From positions 1,798,001-1,862,000 of the forward strand of contig JAXLVB010000001.1 in NCBI GenBank assembly GCA_046329195.1: 64,000 nucleotides of DNA, in the 5' to 3' direction. Position 1 is the stretch's first letter; every line of letters begins with the position of its first letter. The notes below the pieces were generated by a model that was not told where the DNA came from, made no database searches, and saw only the letters and a program-made list of their open reading frames with translations. Positions 6,599-14,501 of the stretch are shown piece by piece. The position numbers and the translations under genes were made by a program. Source of the stretch: JAXLVB01 sp046329195. Lineage in GTDB: Bacteria > Bacteroidota > Bacteroidia > Cytophagales > Spirosomataceae.

Positions 6599-9085
6599 TT
6601 AAAAAAACATTTTTTTCCAGTGCGTGTTATACATCACTGGAAAACGAGTGGGTTCGGCATCGTGCATCATGTCATACACGGCATCGAATACATTTTCGAC
6701 ATTGGGCTTCGAGAAGTAGTCGCCATCGGTCGTGTAAGCAGGGCGATGCGGTTTAGCTGTGAGCGTAATGGGTTGCTGGTCAAGGAGTTTCCATGCTTTT
6801 TGGTCTCCCAAGATTTTGTCCATAATAAACGAAGCCCCACCACCAGGCATGTCTTCGTCGGCTACCAGTAGGCGGCTTGTCTTTTGGATAGACTTCCGAA
6901 TCAACTCGTTAAAGTCAAAAGGCAAGAGTGTTTGTACATCAATTACTTCTGCACTAATGCCAATTTCTTCGAGCTGAGTGGCTGCCTCCATCACAATTCG
7001 GCACATGGCACCATACGTCACAATGGTGATGTCAGTACCTTCTCTCAGAATTTCTGGAACACCTAATTCGACGTGATAGTTCGCCAAATTTTTAAGCGGT
7101 GTTTCTTTTTGGCGGTATCCATTCAGGCATTCAATCACCAAGGCGGGGTCGTCGCCTTTCAAGAGGGTGTTATACATACCAGCTGCTTGAGTCATGTTAC
7201 GAGGCACACAAACGACCATTCCACGTAAGCCATTTAAAATCAATCCTATGGGTGAGCCTGAATGCCAAACACCTTCTAAGCGGTGGCCACGAGTACGCAC
7301 AATCAGGGGTGATTTTTGACCACCTGCCGTCCGATAATGCAAACTGGCTAAGTCGTCTGACAGCGTTGCGAAGGTATATAAGATATAGTCTAAGTATTGA
7401 ATCTCGGTGATAGGACGAAGCCCCCGCATGGCGGCACCAATGCCTTGGCCAATAATAGTGGTTTCTCGAATACCGGTGTCGGTAACTCGCAGCTCACCGT
7501 GTTTGCTCTGCAAATCGTGCAGGGTTTGATTTACGTCACCAATCTTACCAACGTCTTCACCAATGATAAAAAGCCGAGGGTCACGAGCCAAAGCTGTGTC
7601 AAAAAACTGATTAATGATTTCCCGACCGTCTATTTTAGGACTTTCAAGGTCAAAATCAGGCACTAATTCAATACCTTTAGCAGTGAGCTGCTCAGGAGTA
7701 CCTTTGGTCACAGCTACCGGTGACTCTGGCGACTGACTATACACATAAGAGTTGAACCGATGCCAATTGGCCTCTTTTGATTTTTCTAACCATGTCACGA
7801 GCGCATCTTTGGCTGGTGACTTTTCGTGGCGCATAGCCCTTACAGCCTTTTTGGCTGCCGCCACTACGTGCCAGCGTATGGGGTTGATAGCATTTTGTAA
7901 TTCGTGGAGAAGCCCCAGCAATTTGGGGCTTTGCTGACTTTGCTGTGCCGCTTGTTTGATGAGCTGACAAACCTCGTCAAAATCACCTCGAAGCGAATCA
8001 TTGTAGGCTTTCCAAGCGGCATCTCGGGCATTTTTCGCCATACGAATAGCTTGTGTATCTATTTCGTCCAGTTCTATTTCGGAAGCATAGCCATTGGCGA
8101 TAATCCAGTTTCGGAACTGGAGGTTGCAGTCGTATTCGGCTTCCCAGGCCAAACGTTCTTTCGACTTGTAGCGCTCATGCGAGCCCGACGACGAGTGCCC
8201 TTGCGGCTGGGTGCATTCCACTACATGTACCACACTCGGGATATGTTGTGTGCGAGCCAAATGAGCAGCTTTCTGATAGGTTTCGAGCAGCCCTGTGTAA
8301 TCCCAAGCTTTCACTACAAAAATCTCTAAGCCAGGTTCGTCGTCGGTGCGTTGAAAACCCAACAGCGCTTTTGATATACTACTTTTAGTAGTCTGATATT
8401 CAATAGGTACCGAAATTCCGTAGCCGTCGTCCCAGATAGAAAAGATAACCGGAACCTGCAAGACCCCTGCCGCATTGACAGCCTCAAAAAACATCCCTTG
8501 CGAGGTAGAGGCATCGCCAATGGTGGCAAAGCAGACCTCATTGCCATTGTTCGAGAACTTGCTATAATCTGTAAATCGTTCTTTGAGTTCGGGGAGGTGG
8601 CGGTATAATTTTGAGGCATAAGCCAAACCTATCGAGCGAGGAATCTGCCCCGCAGTAGGCGAGATGTCACCAGCCGAGTTTTTAAACTGGAGTTGGTTGC
8701 GCCACAAGCCGTTTTGGTCAACCCAGCGGGTGGCGTAGTGGCCGTTCATGGTACGCCCACCCGAGTTGGGGTCTTGTTCGGTATCGGTGTGGCCATACAA
8801 CTGAGCAAAGTACTCTTGCCATGTAAGCTCACCCACGGCTGCCACAAAAGTCTGATCACGATAGTAACCCGAGCGAACGTCGCCATACTCAAAAGCCCGA
8901 GCCATAGCAATCTGGCACAGTTCTTTGCCGTCGCCATAGATACCAAACTTTGCCTTGCCCATAAATACCTCTTTCCTAACCAACAAACTACATTGTCGGC
9001 TTTCGGCAGCAATGCGGTAGTCGTTTAAAACAGATTCTCGGGTAAGAATCACAGTTGTGTCGGTTAGAAGGAGTTCATTTTCCAC
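6599..9085 (-). CDS. 2-oxoacid dehydrogenase E1, fused alpha and beta subunits
   Basis: The protein has 828 residues and joins both halves of a thiamine-diphosphate E1 enzyme. The alpha part (about 40-400) contains the ThDP motif starting GDASTSQG and ending near DDGYG. The beta part (about 485-828) has the transketolase pyrimidine and C-terminal domains (IIGEDVGKIGDVNQ; VIDVQTLLPFD). The likely substrates are branched-chain 2-oxoacids or pyruvate; sequence alone does not decide. E2 and E3 are not in the window. A separate E1 beta gene lies at 44397-45377, so the organism has at least two E1 systems. The gene heads an operon with the NuoI-like protein (3-base gap) and the response regulator. 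Confidence 0.9.
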   Translation of the reverse strand: MENELLLTDTTVILTRESVLNDYRIAAESRQCSLLVRKEVFMGKAKFGIYGDGKELCQIAMARAFEYGDVRSGYYRDQTFVAAVGELTWQEYFAQLYGHTDTEQDPNSGGRTMNGHYATRWVDQNGLWRNQLQFKNSAGDISPTAGQIPRSIGLAYASKLYRHLPELKERFTDYSKFSNNGNEVCFATIGDASTSQGMFFEAVNAAGVLQVPVIFSIWDDGYGISVPIEYQTTKSSISKALLGFQRTDDEPGLEIFVVKAWDYTGLLETYQKAAHLARTQHIPSVVHVVECTQPQGHSSSGSHERYKSKERLAWEAEYDCNLQFRNWIIANGYASEIELDEIDTQAIRMAKNARDAAWKAYNDSLRGDFDEVCQLIKQAAQQSQQSPKLLGLLHELQNAINPIRWHVVAAAKKAVRAMRHEKSPAKDALVTWLEKSKEANWHRFNSYVYSQSPESPVAVTKGTPEQLTAKGIELVPDFDLESPKIDGREIINQFFDTALARDPRLFIIGEDVGKIGDVNQTLHDLQSKHGELRVTDTGIRETTIIGQGIGAAMRGLRPITEIQYLDYILYTFATLSDDLASLHYRTAGGQKSPLIVRTRGHRLEGVWHSGSPIGLILNGLRGMVVCVPRNMTQAAGMYNTLLKGDDPALVIECLNGYRQKETPLKNLANYHVELGVPEILREGTDITIVTYGAMCRIVMEAATQLEEIGISAEVIDVQTLLPFDFNELIRKSIQKTSRLLVADEDMPGGGASFIMDKILGDQKAWKLLDQQPITLTAKPHRPAYTTDGDYFSKPNVENVFDAVYDMMHDAEPTRFPVMYNTHWKKMFF

Positions 9086-9387
9086 GGTATCTGGTTTTTG
9101 GGGTGGTTAGCAATACAGACGTAGGTTACAGAAGTAGAAAATCCATGCTTAATTACCAAAAAACACTTTAACATTTCATTAACACCAAGTTTATTTTGGA
9201 TAATCTACTTTTGTTTCGTAAAATTAAATGAAAAAAGTCGGTGCATCAAAAACTGCCCGTTTTTGAAATTCGCTAAGAAAAGCTGAAAGTTTGGCACTTA
9301 TTGAACAAAGCCGTACTTTCATTTGATTTTTCCAAGAAGTTCGCAACCAAATTTTTGTCAAACGTTTAATAAAACTAATTTTTCATC
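9086..9387. other. Divergent intergenic region
   Basis: This 302-base AT-rich gap separates the E1 operon (minus) from the DUF1573 gene (plus). A TACTTTTG sequence at 9206-9213 fits the Bacteroidota -7 box and would give a long leader of about 165 bases for the DUF1573 gene. I see no clear -33 element for it, and nothing else to annotate. Confidence 0.35.
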
Positions 9388-9813
9388 ATGAAAAAATTTT
9401 TTGCAATCGCTATCGCATTTGTAGCATTCACATCGGCTAGTTATGCTCAAGGTGTACTCAAATTCAAAAACGAAAAACACGATTTCGGTAAAGTTCCCCA
9501 AAACGTTCCAGCTGTGTATTCATTCGAGTTTACTAACACAGGTAGTGCTCCTATAGTAATTTCAAATGCCCAGCCTTCGTGTGGTTGTACTACTCCTGAC
9601 TGGACTAAAGAACCTGTAATGCCAGGCAAAACGGGTTTTGTGAAGGCTTCTTACAATGCGGCTTCGATGGGACCGTTCACCAAAACAGTAACAGTAACTA
9701 GCAACGCCGAAACACCAACTATCGTGTTGACAATCACCGGCGAAGTAGTGTCAAAAGAAGATGCAGCAGCAGCAGCTACCAAGTCTGCTGCTAAGAAGCC
9801 AGGTGGCAAATAA
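9388..9813 (+). CDS. DUF1573 periplasmic protein
   Basis: The protein has 141 residues with a classic signal peptide (MKKFFAIAIAFVAFTSASYAQ). The mature part is one immunoglobulin-like DUF1573 domain, about residues 25-115, with the family's hallmark phrases HDFGKVPQ, FEFTNTGSAP and PSCGCTTPDW. The tail is Ala/Lys rich. Such proteins are common and abundant in Bacteroidota; the exact role is unknown. It stands alone and is followed by an intrinsic terminator at 9855-9882. Confidence 0.93.
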   Translation: MKKFFAIAIAFVAFTSASYAQGVLKFKNEKHDFGKVPQNVPAVYSFEFTNTGSAPIVISNAQPSCGCTTPDWTKEPVMPGKTGFVKASYNAASMGPFTKTVTVTSNAETPTIVLTITGEVVSKEDAAAAATKSAAKKPGGK

Positions 9814-9854
9814 GACTTTGAGGCAGCAGCCTCATTTTGTTTAAGGGTTGATAG

Positions 9855-9882
9855 AGCCATTCGCTATGCGGATGGCTTTTTT
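9855..9882 (+). terminator. Intrinsic terminator of the DUF1573 gene
   Basis: The stem AGCCAT-T-CGC, loop TAT, GCG-G-ATGGCT (9855-9877) is followed by six T. It lies 42 bases after the stop codon. Confidence 0.85.
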
Positions 9883-9915
9883 GTTGGTGTCAATAGCTTT
9901 TTAGTTTTAGAGTAT

Positions 9916-10101
9916 AGGGAGAGTGATTACAATTAGCCGTAAAAAAATTACCATTTATAAATCCGAACACCAATACGACTCGTAAGTATTGGTACAATTA
10001 CACAAGTCAAGATAAAATAGGTTAATACACAGAATGAAATACAGGTGTGGGTTATTTCATTCATGGCACAAAGGGCTTCGATTCGAAGCCCTTTGTCTTT
10101 T
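9916..10101 (+). ncRNA. Candidate structured small RNA (about 185 nt)
   Basis: A promoter-like pair TTTG (9880-9883), 18 bases, TAGTTTTA (9902-9909) predicts a start near 9916. Downstream are three successive perfect stem-loops: 9969-9993 (8-bp arms ACCAATAC/GTATTGGT), 10032-10062 (9-bp arms GAATGAAAT/ATTTCATTC) and 10069-10095 (12-bp arms CAAAGGGCTTCG/CGAAGCCCTTTG, 3-base loop). The last is followed by TCTTTT, the form of an intrinsic terminator. The preceding gene already has its own terminator, so this second one needs a transcript of its own. I cannot place it in a known RNA family. A 69-codon minus-strand frame (9948-10157) covers the same bases and is the competing explanation. Confidence 0.45.
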
Positions 10102-10229
10102 AAGCGCTTGTATGCCGAATCCTCAATAAACTGGCATAGTAGTTGTTTTGTAGTCATTTAGCATTAGTTTTGTTGTTGGTTTACCACACAGACCAATACT
10201 GTAAGTGGGTTATTAAATATTACTCCTCC

Positions 10230-10853
10230 TTGAGCAAAAGACGTATTATTTTACCAGAAGAAGAGCTTGTAGCAATGCTTCGCAGGCGAGAGCAGCGAGC
10301 TTTTACGATTCTTTACGATAATTATTCGGGAGCTTTGTATGGGATTATCTTAAAGATTGTTCGAGACGAAGACATTGCTGCCGATGTGATGCAAGACTCG
10401 TTTGTGAAAATGTGGCGAAATATAGACGCCTACAATGCCACAAAGGGAAGTTTGTTTACTTGGATGCTTAATGTGTCTCGCAATACAGCTATTGATAAGA
10501 TTCGTTCGCAAGACTATCAACAGAGTCAACAAAACCAACCCATCGAATCTACCGTAAGTATCGTAGAGCAATCGGAACCGATCGAAACGCAAGTAGATGC
10601 GATAGGGCTTCGGAAGGTGATAGACACCTTGCGGCCAGAGTATCGCACACTTATTGAATTGATTTACTTTCAGGGATATACCCAGGCTGAGGTGTCAGAA
10701 GAGTTGGGCATTCCATTAGGAACAGTCAAGACCAGAGTAAAGGCCGCCCTCACGCAGTTGCGTGGGCTGGTGGGGTGCATTGTATTATTTATGTTGTTAG
10801 ATTCTGGCCTAGGGCAATGGATTCATCATTTTGTGGATGAGTCGGTCAACTAA
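10230..10853 (+). CDS. ECF RNA polymerase sigma factor (SigK-like)
   Basis: The protein is a sigma-70 family ECF factor of about 207 residues from the TTG at 10230. This start is chosen because homologous factors begin just before the EEELVAMLRRREQRAF region; the ATG at 10143 would add a hydrophobic, non-sigma leader and overlap the small RNA region. Region 2 is at about 20-85 (DEDIAADVMQDSFVKMWRNI) and region 4 at about 130-185 (YFQGYTQAEVSEELGIPLGT, then VKTRVKAAL). The next gene, 51 bases on, is its RskA-like anti-sigma factor. The C-terminal 25 residues after region 4 are hydrophobic and unusual but short. Confidence 0.88.
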   Translation: MSKRRIILPEEELVAMLRRREQRAFTILYDNYSGALYGIILKIVRDEDIAADVMQDSFVKMWRNIDAYNATKGSLFTWMLNVSRNTAIDKIRSQDYQQSQQNQPIESTVSIVEQSEPIETQVDAIGLRKVIDTLRPEYRTLIELIYFQGYTQAEVSEELGIPLGTVKTRVKAALTQLRGLVGCIVLFMLLDSGLGQWIHHFVDESVN

Positions 10854-10904
10854 GCTACTATTATTTGACCAGAAACTACGTACAACCTGTTAAATTTAAC
10901 GAAA

Positions 10905-11753
10905 TTGAATATCAAAGAATACATCGAATCGGGACTGCTCGAAAGCTATGTGCTAGGGTTTGCTTCTTCAGCAGAAATGGCAGATGTTGAGCAGGCCATA
11001 GCGCAATATCCCGAATTGAAGGCTGAGGTAGAAGCGCTTCAAGCAACGCTCGAAGATGTGGCGATGGAAAACGCAGTAGAGCCACCTCTAGCCCTGAGAG
11101 CCAAAGTATTGGGGGCTATTGCCGAACTTAATGCTCAAGAAAACAGTAAGCAAACTGTGGCCGAAACCGAGGCCAAAGTGGTGGATTTCAGACCTGACAT
11201 TGATGACGAAACTCCAAGTAGAAGCATCTGGGGTGGCTCTTGGTTGGCAGCGGCGTCTGTAGTATTATTGTTGTGTAGTGCCATTTCCAACTTTGTATTG
11301 TACAATCGTTGGCAAAATTCCGAAAATCGCTTACTAACTTTAGAATCTCAAAATCAGATTATTGCGCAAGAACTGCAAGTGACCAAGTCAAACTACGTGG
11401 CTATGACCGATGAGCTTGGCGTGTTGAGACACCCTGCTACCCAACGAGTGCTCCTCAAAGGTGTGCCGGAGTCGCCGGAGTCGTCGGCTACGGTTTATTG
11501 GAACAAAGAGAAAAAAGAAGTCTATCTAGCTACCACCAATTTGCCCGATGTACCCGCCGACAAACAGTATCAACTGTGGGCCATTGTCAATGGCAAGCCA
11601 GTTGATGCAGGCGTATTTGAAATGGGCAGTAAGATGGTTCGTTTGAAAGACATTCCATCGGCACAAGCGTTTGCGATTTCGCTCGAAGCCCGTGGCGGTA
11701 GCACTACCGAAGCAGGCCCCAAAGGGGGTATTTATGTACTGGGTAACGTGTAA
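10905..11753 (+). CDS. RskA-like anti-sigma factor
   Basis: The protein has 282 residues, from a TTG start. The N-terminal 90 residues form the helical sigma-binding domain (IESGLLESYVLGFASSAEMA). A single membrane segment lies at about 110-130 (WLAAASVVLLLCSAISNFVL), followed by a coiled coil, and the C-terminal part is the extracytoplasmic RskA (anti-sigma-K) domain (YQLWAIVNGKPVDAGVF near 222-238). It holds the cognate ECF factor at the membrane until a signal releases it. Signal unknown. It is in one transcription unit with the sigma gene. Confidence 0.9.
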   Translation: MNIKEYIESGLLESYVLGFASSAEMADVEQAIAQYPELKAEVEALQATLEDVAMENAVEPPLALRAKVLGAIAELNAQENSKQTVAETEAKVVDFRPDIDDETPSRSIWGGSWLAAASVVLLLCSAISNFVLYNRWQNSENRLLTLESQNQIIAQELQVTKSNYVAMTDELGVLRHPATQRVLLKGVPESPESSATVYWNKEKKEVYLATTNLPDVPADKQYQLWAIVNGKPVDAGVFEMGSKMVRLKDIPSAQAFAISLEARGGSTTEAGPKGGIYVLGNV

Positions 11754-11944
11754 CATAGCCCCGACCACGAGAAAATTCTGATAACGCTAATGGCTTGTAG
11801 AGCAATAGATTAAAGAAGTGAGCGTTTGATAGCAGTCAGATGCTCACATTTTTTATTTTAGAGGTTTTTCGCCTGAATTTTTGGTTTTATGGACAAAACA
11901 CTCTATCTTTCAAAGTTTTAATTACTTTTCTAATTTTTTCTTTT

Positions 11945-12142
11945 ATGCAAACTGGAGTTGTAAAGTTTTTTAATGAGAGTAAGGGATTTGGTTTCATCGT
12001 TGATGACGCTACCCAACAAGAAGTATTTGTACACGTAACAGGTCTGAATGGCGAGCAGATTCGTCAGAATGACAAAGTATCGTTTGAGACGAAAGACGGA
12101 AAAAAAGGCTTAAATGCTATCAACGTAAAGAAAATCGGATAA
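11945..12142 (+). CDS. Cold-shock domain protein
   Basis: The protein has 65 residues and forms one cold-shock domain that binds single-stranded RNA and DNA. RNP1 (KGFGFI) and RNP2 (VFVHV) are intact. The ATG at 11945 starts at the conserved MQTGVVKFFN; the open frame extends 35 codons further up but that part is not conserved in type. The 190-base gap to the anti-sigma gene leaves room for a leader RNA, as is usual in csp genes, though I see no specific structure. A strong terminator follows. Confidence 0.95.
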   Translation: MQTGVVKFFNESKGFGFIVDDATQQEVFVHVTGLNGEQIRQNDKVSFETKDGKKGLNAINVKKIG

Positions 12143-12163
12143 TTGACGATACAGAGTGTTAAT

Positions 12164-12196
12164 AAAAATCCCCAAGCGTCAGCTTGGGGATTTTTT
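12164..12196. terminator. Bidirectional terminator between csp and the HNH gene
   Basis: Perfect arms AAAAATCCCCAAGC and GCTTGGGGATTTTT surround a GTCA loop, with T-runs on both strands. It serves the csp gene on the plus strand and the ATPase/HNH operon on the minus strand. Confidence 0.93.
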
Positions 12197-12197
12197 G

Positions 12198-12770
12198 CTA
12201 TGCTTCAACATAAAGAGATATGCCGAATTCTTCTTCAATAGCTCGGATAAAATACACTCGGTTAGGCTCATCTTTAAGGAGATTTTGGAAATAAACTTCG
12301 GCTAATTGACCTTTTGCTGTAATACTTTTCTTTCTGGCTTTAATATAACCTCGACGTTCATCGACCAACTCTTTGTCATTTAATTGCAACAAGTCAATCA
12401 GATTTTTGGCTTCTTTATCATGTTCTCGATGGATATAAATACCATCTTTGTACACAACTCTTTCTTCAAAATCATCGGCTGTTGGGTGTAAAATAGGTTG
12501 GAATCTAGTCCATTTACTGGCTTTTTCGCTATTCCATTGATGCTTGACCAGAAACCAGTTTTGGTAATTGTCGTCTTCTGTATTTTTCAACGTAGGGTCA
12601 AAATGTTCAATGTCCTTTGTGTCGGTTCTACCAGCCAAATAGGTTTCTGTGTAAGCACAAAGATTCCGTTGTTCATGGAGTAGTATCTCCCTTATTTGTG
12701 AACCATGAGTAGGGTATTGCCAGTTGCTTTGTAGGATAATGGAATCTTCTTTTTTGATTTGCCTTCTCAT
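12198..12770 (-). CDS. PtuB-like HNH nuclease of a Septu-type defence pair
   Basis: The protein has 190 residues and overlaps the upstream ATPase gene by 4 bases, so the two are translationally coupled. It has the HNH layout of PtuB/TIGR02646-like nucleases: Cys38-Ala-Tyr-Thr-Glu, Glu55-His56-Phe-Asp-Pro, Asn71-Trp72 and a distal His77-x2-Asn80-x2-Lys83. In the usual family the fold is held by a zinc ion bound by CxxC and CxxCN. Here three of the four cysteine positions are replaced (Thr41, Lys76, Trp79), while His56 and Asn71 remain. The nuclease is inferred to cut DNA when the ATPase partner senses infection. Could also be a divergent uncharacterised HNH family. Confidence 0.75.
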   Translation of the reverse strand: MRRQIKKEDSIILQSNWQYPTHGSQIREILLHEQRNLCAYTETYLAGRTDTKDIEHFDPTLKNTEDDNYQNWFLVKHQWNSEKASKWTRFQPILHPTADDFEERVVYKDGIYIHREHDKEAKNLIDLLQLNDKELVDERRGYIKARKKSITAKGQLAEVYFQNLLKDEPNRVYFIRAIEEEFGISLYVEA

Positions 12771-14431
12771 AACTCAAAATGAAATTGATCTCCTAGTCGT
12801 TCATATTCGTCCCAATAAGCATTTTTCTTATCCTTATCTTTTTCAAAGTGCATCAATCCTTTTAATTCAGTAAAACGTTCCCAAGCCTTTATTTTTGGGT
12901 CACTCATGTATTTTTCGAGATTAAATATGTCTCTAAGCATTACGTCTGCCGAAAGGGCTGCAAAATCAACCGTTACTCGTTCTACTGTAATGCCTTCTTC
13001 AAGGGTTCGGTTCACTTTTAGCAAAACAGAGTTCTCTGGTGCACCTAATAAGGGAACTAAGCTGTGTGTGGAAGCAATGAATTGAACTTTGGGGAAAATA
13101 GAGGAAAGCAAGGTAGGAATTTCTCGTTGCATTTTGGGGTGCCAATGCAAATCTAACTCGTCAATAATAACGATTCCTGATAGTTCTGATGGGTCATTTA
13201 CATCTGGTCGTGCCCTAAATAAACGAATCATCATATCGCCAACCATAGCAATAATACTTCTAAAACCCGAAGCAAGTTGCTTAAAGGTAACAGGTTGGTA
13301 GGTTTCAGTATGACTATTGGGTTCTTTTTCAAGATAAAGCACTTTTCTGTTGGTTACATCAATTTGAATGTCTGCTAAGTAAGGTATTAATTTCAAGAGT
13401 GTCTTTTTAACAGCTTCAAAACGAGGATTTTTCTCAAGAAACCAAATTAGAAGCTCAAATTCAATATTGAGTAAGATACCGTCTGAATTAAAAAGACTAT
13501 AGGTCGTTGTACTTTTCTTCGTAATATCATTTTGTGTCTGGTCAGACTGAATTTGTAGGCGAGAAGGACCATAAAAGGCAACATGATCCAGTTTTTCAAA
13601 GCGATTAATTCTTATATTATTTATCTTGTCTTGTCCTAAAGCACAATATTCAAGACTGATGATATTTTTATCAAAACCAGTTTCCAATAGTTGCACACCT
13701 TCATCTTCTGAACTAAATAAGCCTATTCCGATAGCTTGTAGAATTGTAGTTTTGCCAAAACCGTTTTCTCCAATCAAGAAAAGCCATTGGGAATCTATTG
13801 GTATTTGCTCAATATTTATTTCTTTTACACCCTGAAAATTCTTAATTTTTAACTGTTTGATGCTGTAATTTAGAATTTTACCAATATTTGAAAATACCGT
13901 TCCTGATGGATTATCAATTAATTTACCTTGCCAAAATTTTAAGTTAACGTCGTGGATTTTTGAGTAAAAGATAATAGCCTCTTTTGCAGCTTCAGCAATA
14001 CTCTCGTCAGCTGTATTAAGTTTATATGTCCATTCATTTTTTTCTGAATCAATATCTAAAGCAATAAAATAATGCCTAAATATTGGTAAAAATTTCTCTG
14101 CTTGTTTTTTTTGGTTTTTTGCAAAATCGGTCTTGGCCTCTCCTTCTATTATGTCAGTTAAGAAAAAAATAACTCCTTCCAAAAGCGATATTTTTGCATC
14201 GAAATGATAATCGAAATCGTATTTATCATTGTTTATGCCTTTAATAGTTATATCTATATAAGAAGGGAAATCCTGTTTGATAGTTTCAAGAGCTTCATAA
14301 TAATCAATATTCCACTGGTCAAACAAAGCATCACTTAATTCAAGCTGTTGTTTGATACTTGAATCATCTTTCTCTTCATTTTTTAATTTGATAAATAAAT
14401 TGTGTAGTATATTTTCTTCTGCTTTTGTCAT
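12767..14431 (-). CDS. PtuA-like AAA/ABC ATPase of a Septu-type defence pair
   Basis: The protein has 554 residues. An N-terminal extension of about 195 mostly helical residues of unknown role precedes an OLD/RecF-like ABC ATPase domain: Walker A GENGFGKTT at 221-229, signature LASGFRS, Walker B IVIIDELD ending at Asp424-Glu425, and H-loop ASTHS. There is no TOPRIM domain after it, unlike OLD nucleases; the nuclease is the separate HNH partner. This arrangement is that of Septu (PtuA ATPase plus PtuB HNH). The gene is visibly more AT-rich than lysS beside it, a sign of horizontal gain. It starts 32 bases beyond the lysS terminator, so it has its own promoter. Confidence 0.78.
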   Translation of the reverse strand: MTKAEENILHNLFIKLKNEEKDDSSIKQQLELSDALFDQWNIDYYEALETIKQDFPSYIDITIKGINNDKYDFDYHFDAKISLLEGVIFFLTDIIEGEAKTDFAKNQKKQAEKFLPIFRHYFIALDIDSEKNEWTYKLNTADESIAEAAKEAIIFYSKIHDVNLKFWQGKLIDNPSGTVFSNIGKILNYSIKQLKIKNFQGVKEINIEQIPIDSQWLFLIGENGFGKTTILQAIGIGLFSSEDEGVQLLETGFDKNIISLEYCALGQDKINNIRINRFEKLDHVAFYGPSRLQIQSDQTQNDITKKSTTTYSLFNSDGILLNIEFELLIWFLEKNPRFEAVKKTLLKLIPYLADIQIDVTNRKVLYLEKEPNSHTETYQPVTFKQLASGFRSIIAMVGDMMIRLFRARPDVNDPSELSGIVIIDELDLHWHPKMQREIPTLLSSIFPKVQFIASTHSLVPLLGAPENSVLLKVNRTLEEGITVERVTVDFAALSADVMLRDIFNLEKYMSDPKIKAWERFTELKGLMHFEKDKDKKNAYWDEYERLGDQFHFEL

Positions 14432-14462
14432 AGTAGTATTGCAAATTCAATTTCAAATATGC

Positions 14463-14492
14463 AAAAAAGCCGTAGCAATTAATACTACGGCT
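14463..14492 (-). terminator. Intrinsic terminator of lysS
   Basis: Arms AGCCGTAG and CTACGGCT (14468-14492) with a 9-base loop are followed on the minus strand by TTTTTT (14468-14463). It insulates lysS from the defence pair. Confidence 0.88.
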
Positions 14493-14501
14493 TCGAGAGT
14501 T

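Noticed and set aside
9948..10157. 69-codon minus-strand frame with a hydrophobic stretch
   Set aside because: It is completely covered by three perfect hairpins, one of which carries a T-rich tail on the plus strand. The small RNA reading explains more, though conservation would decide.
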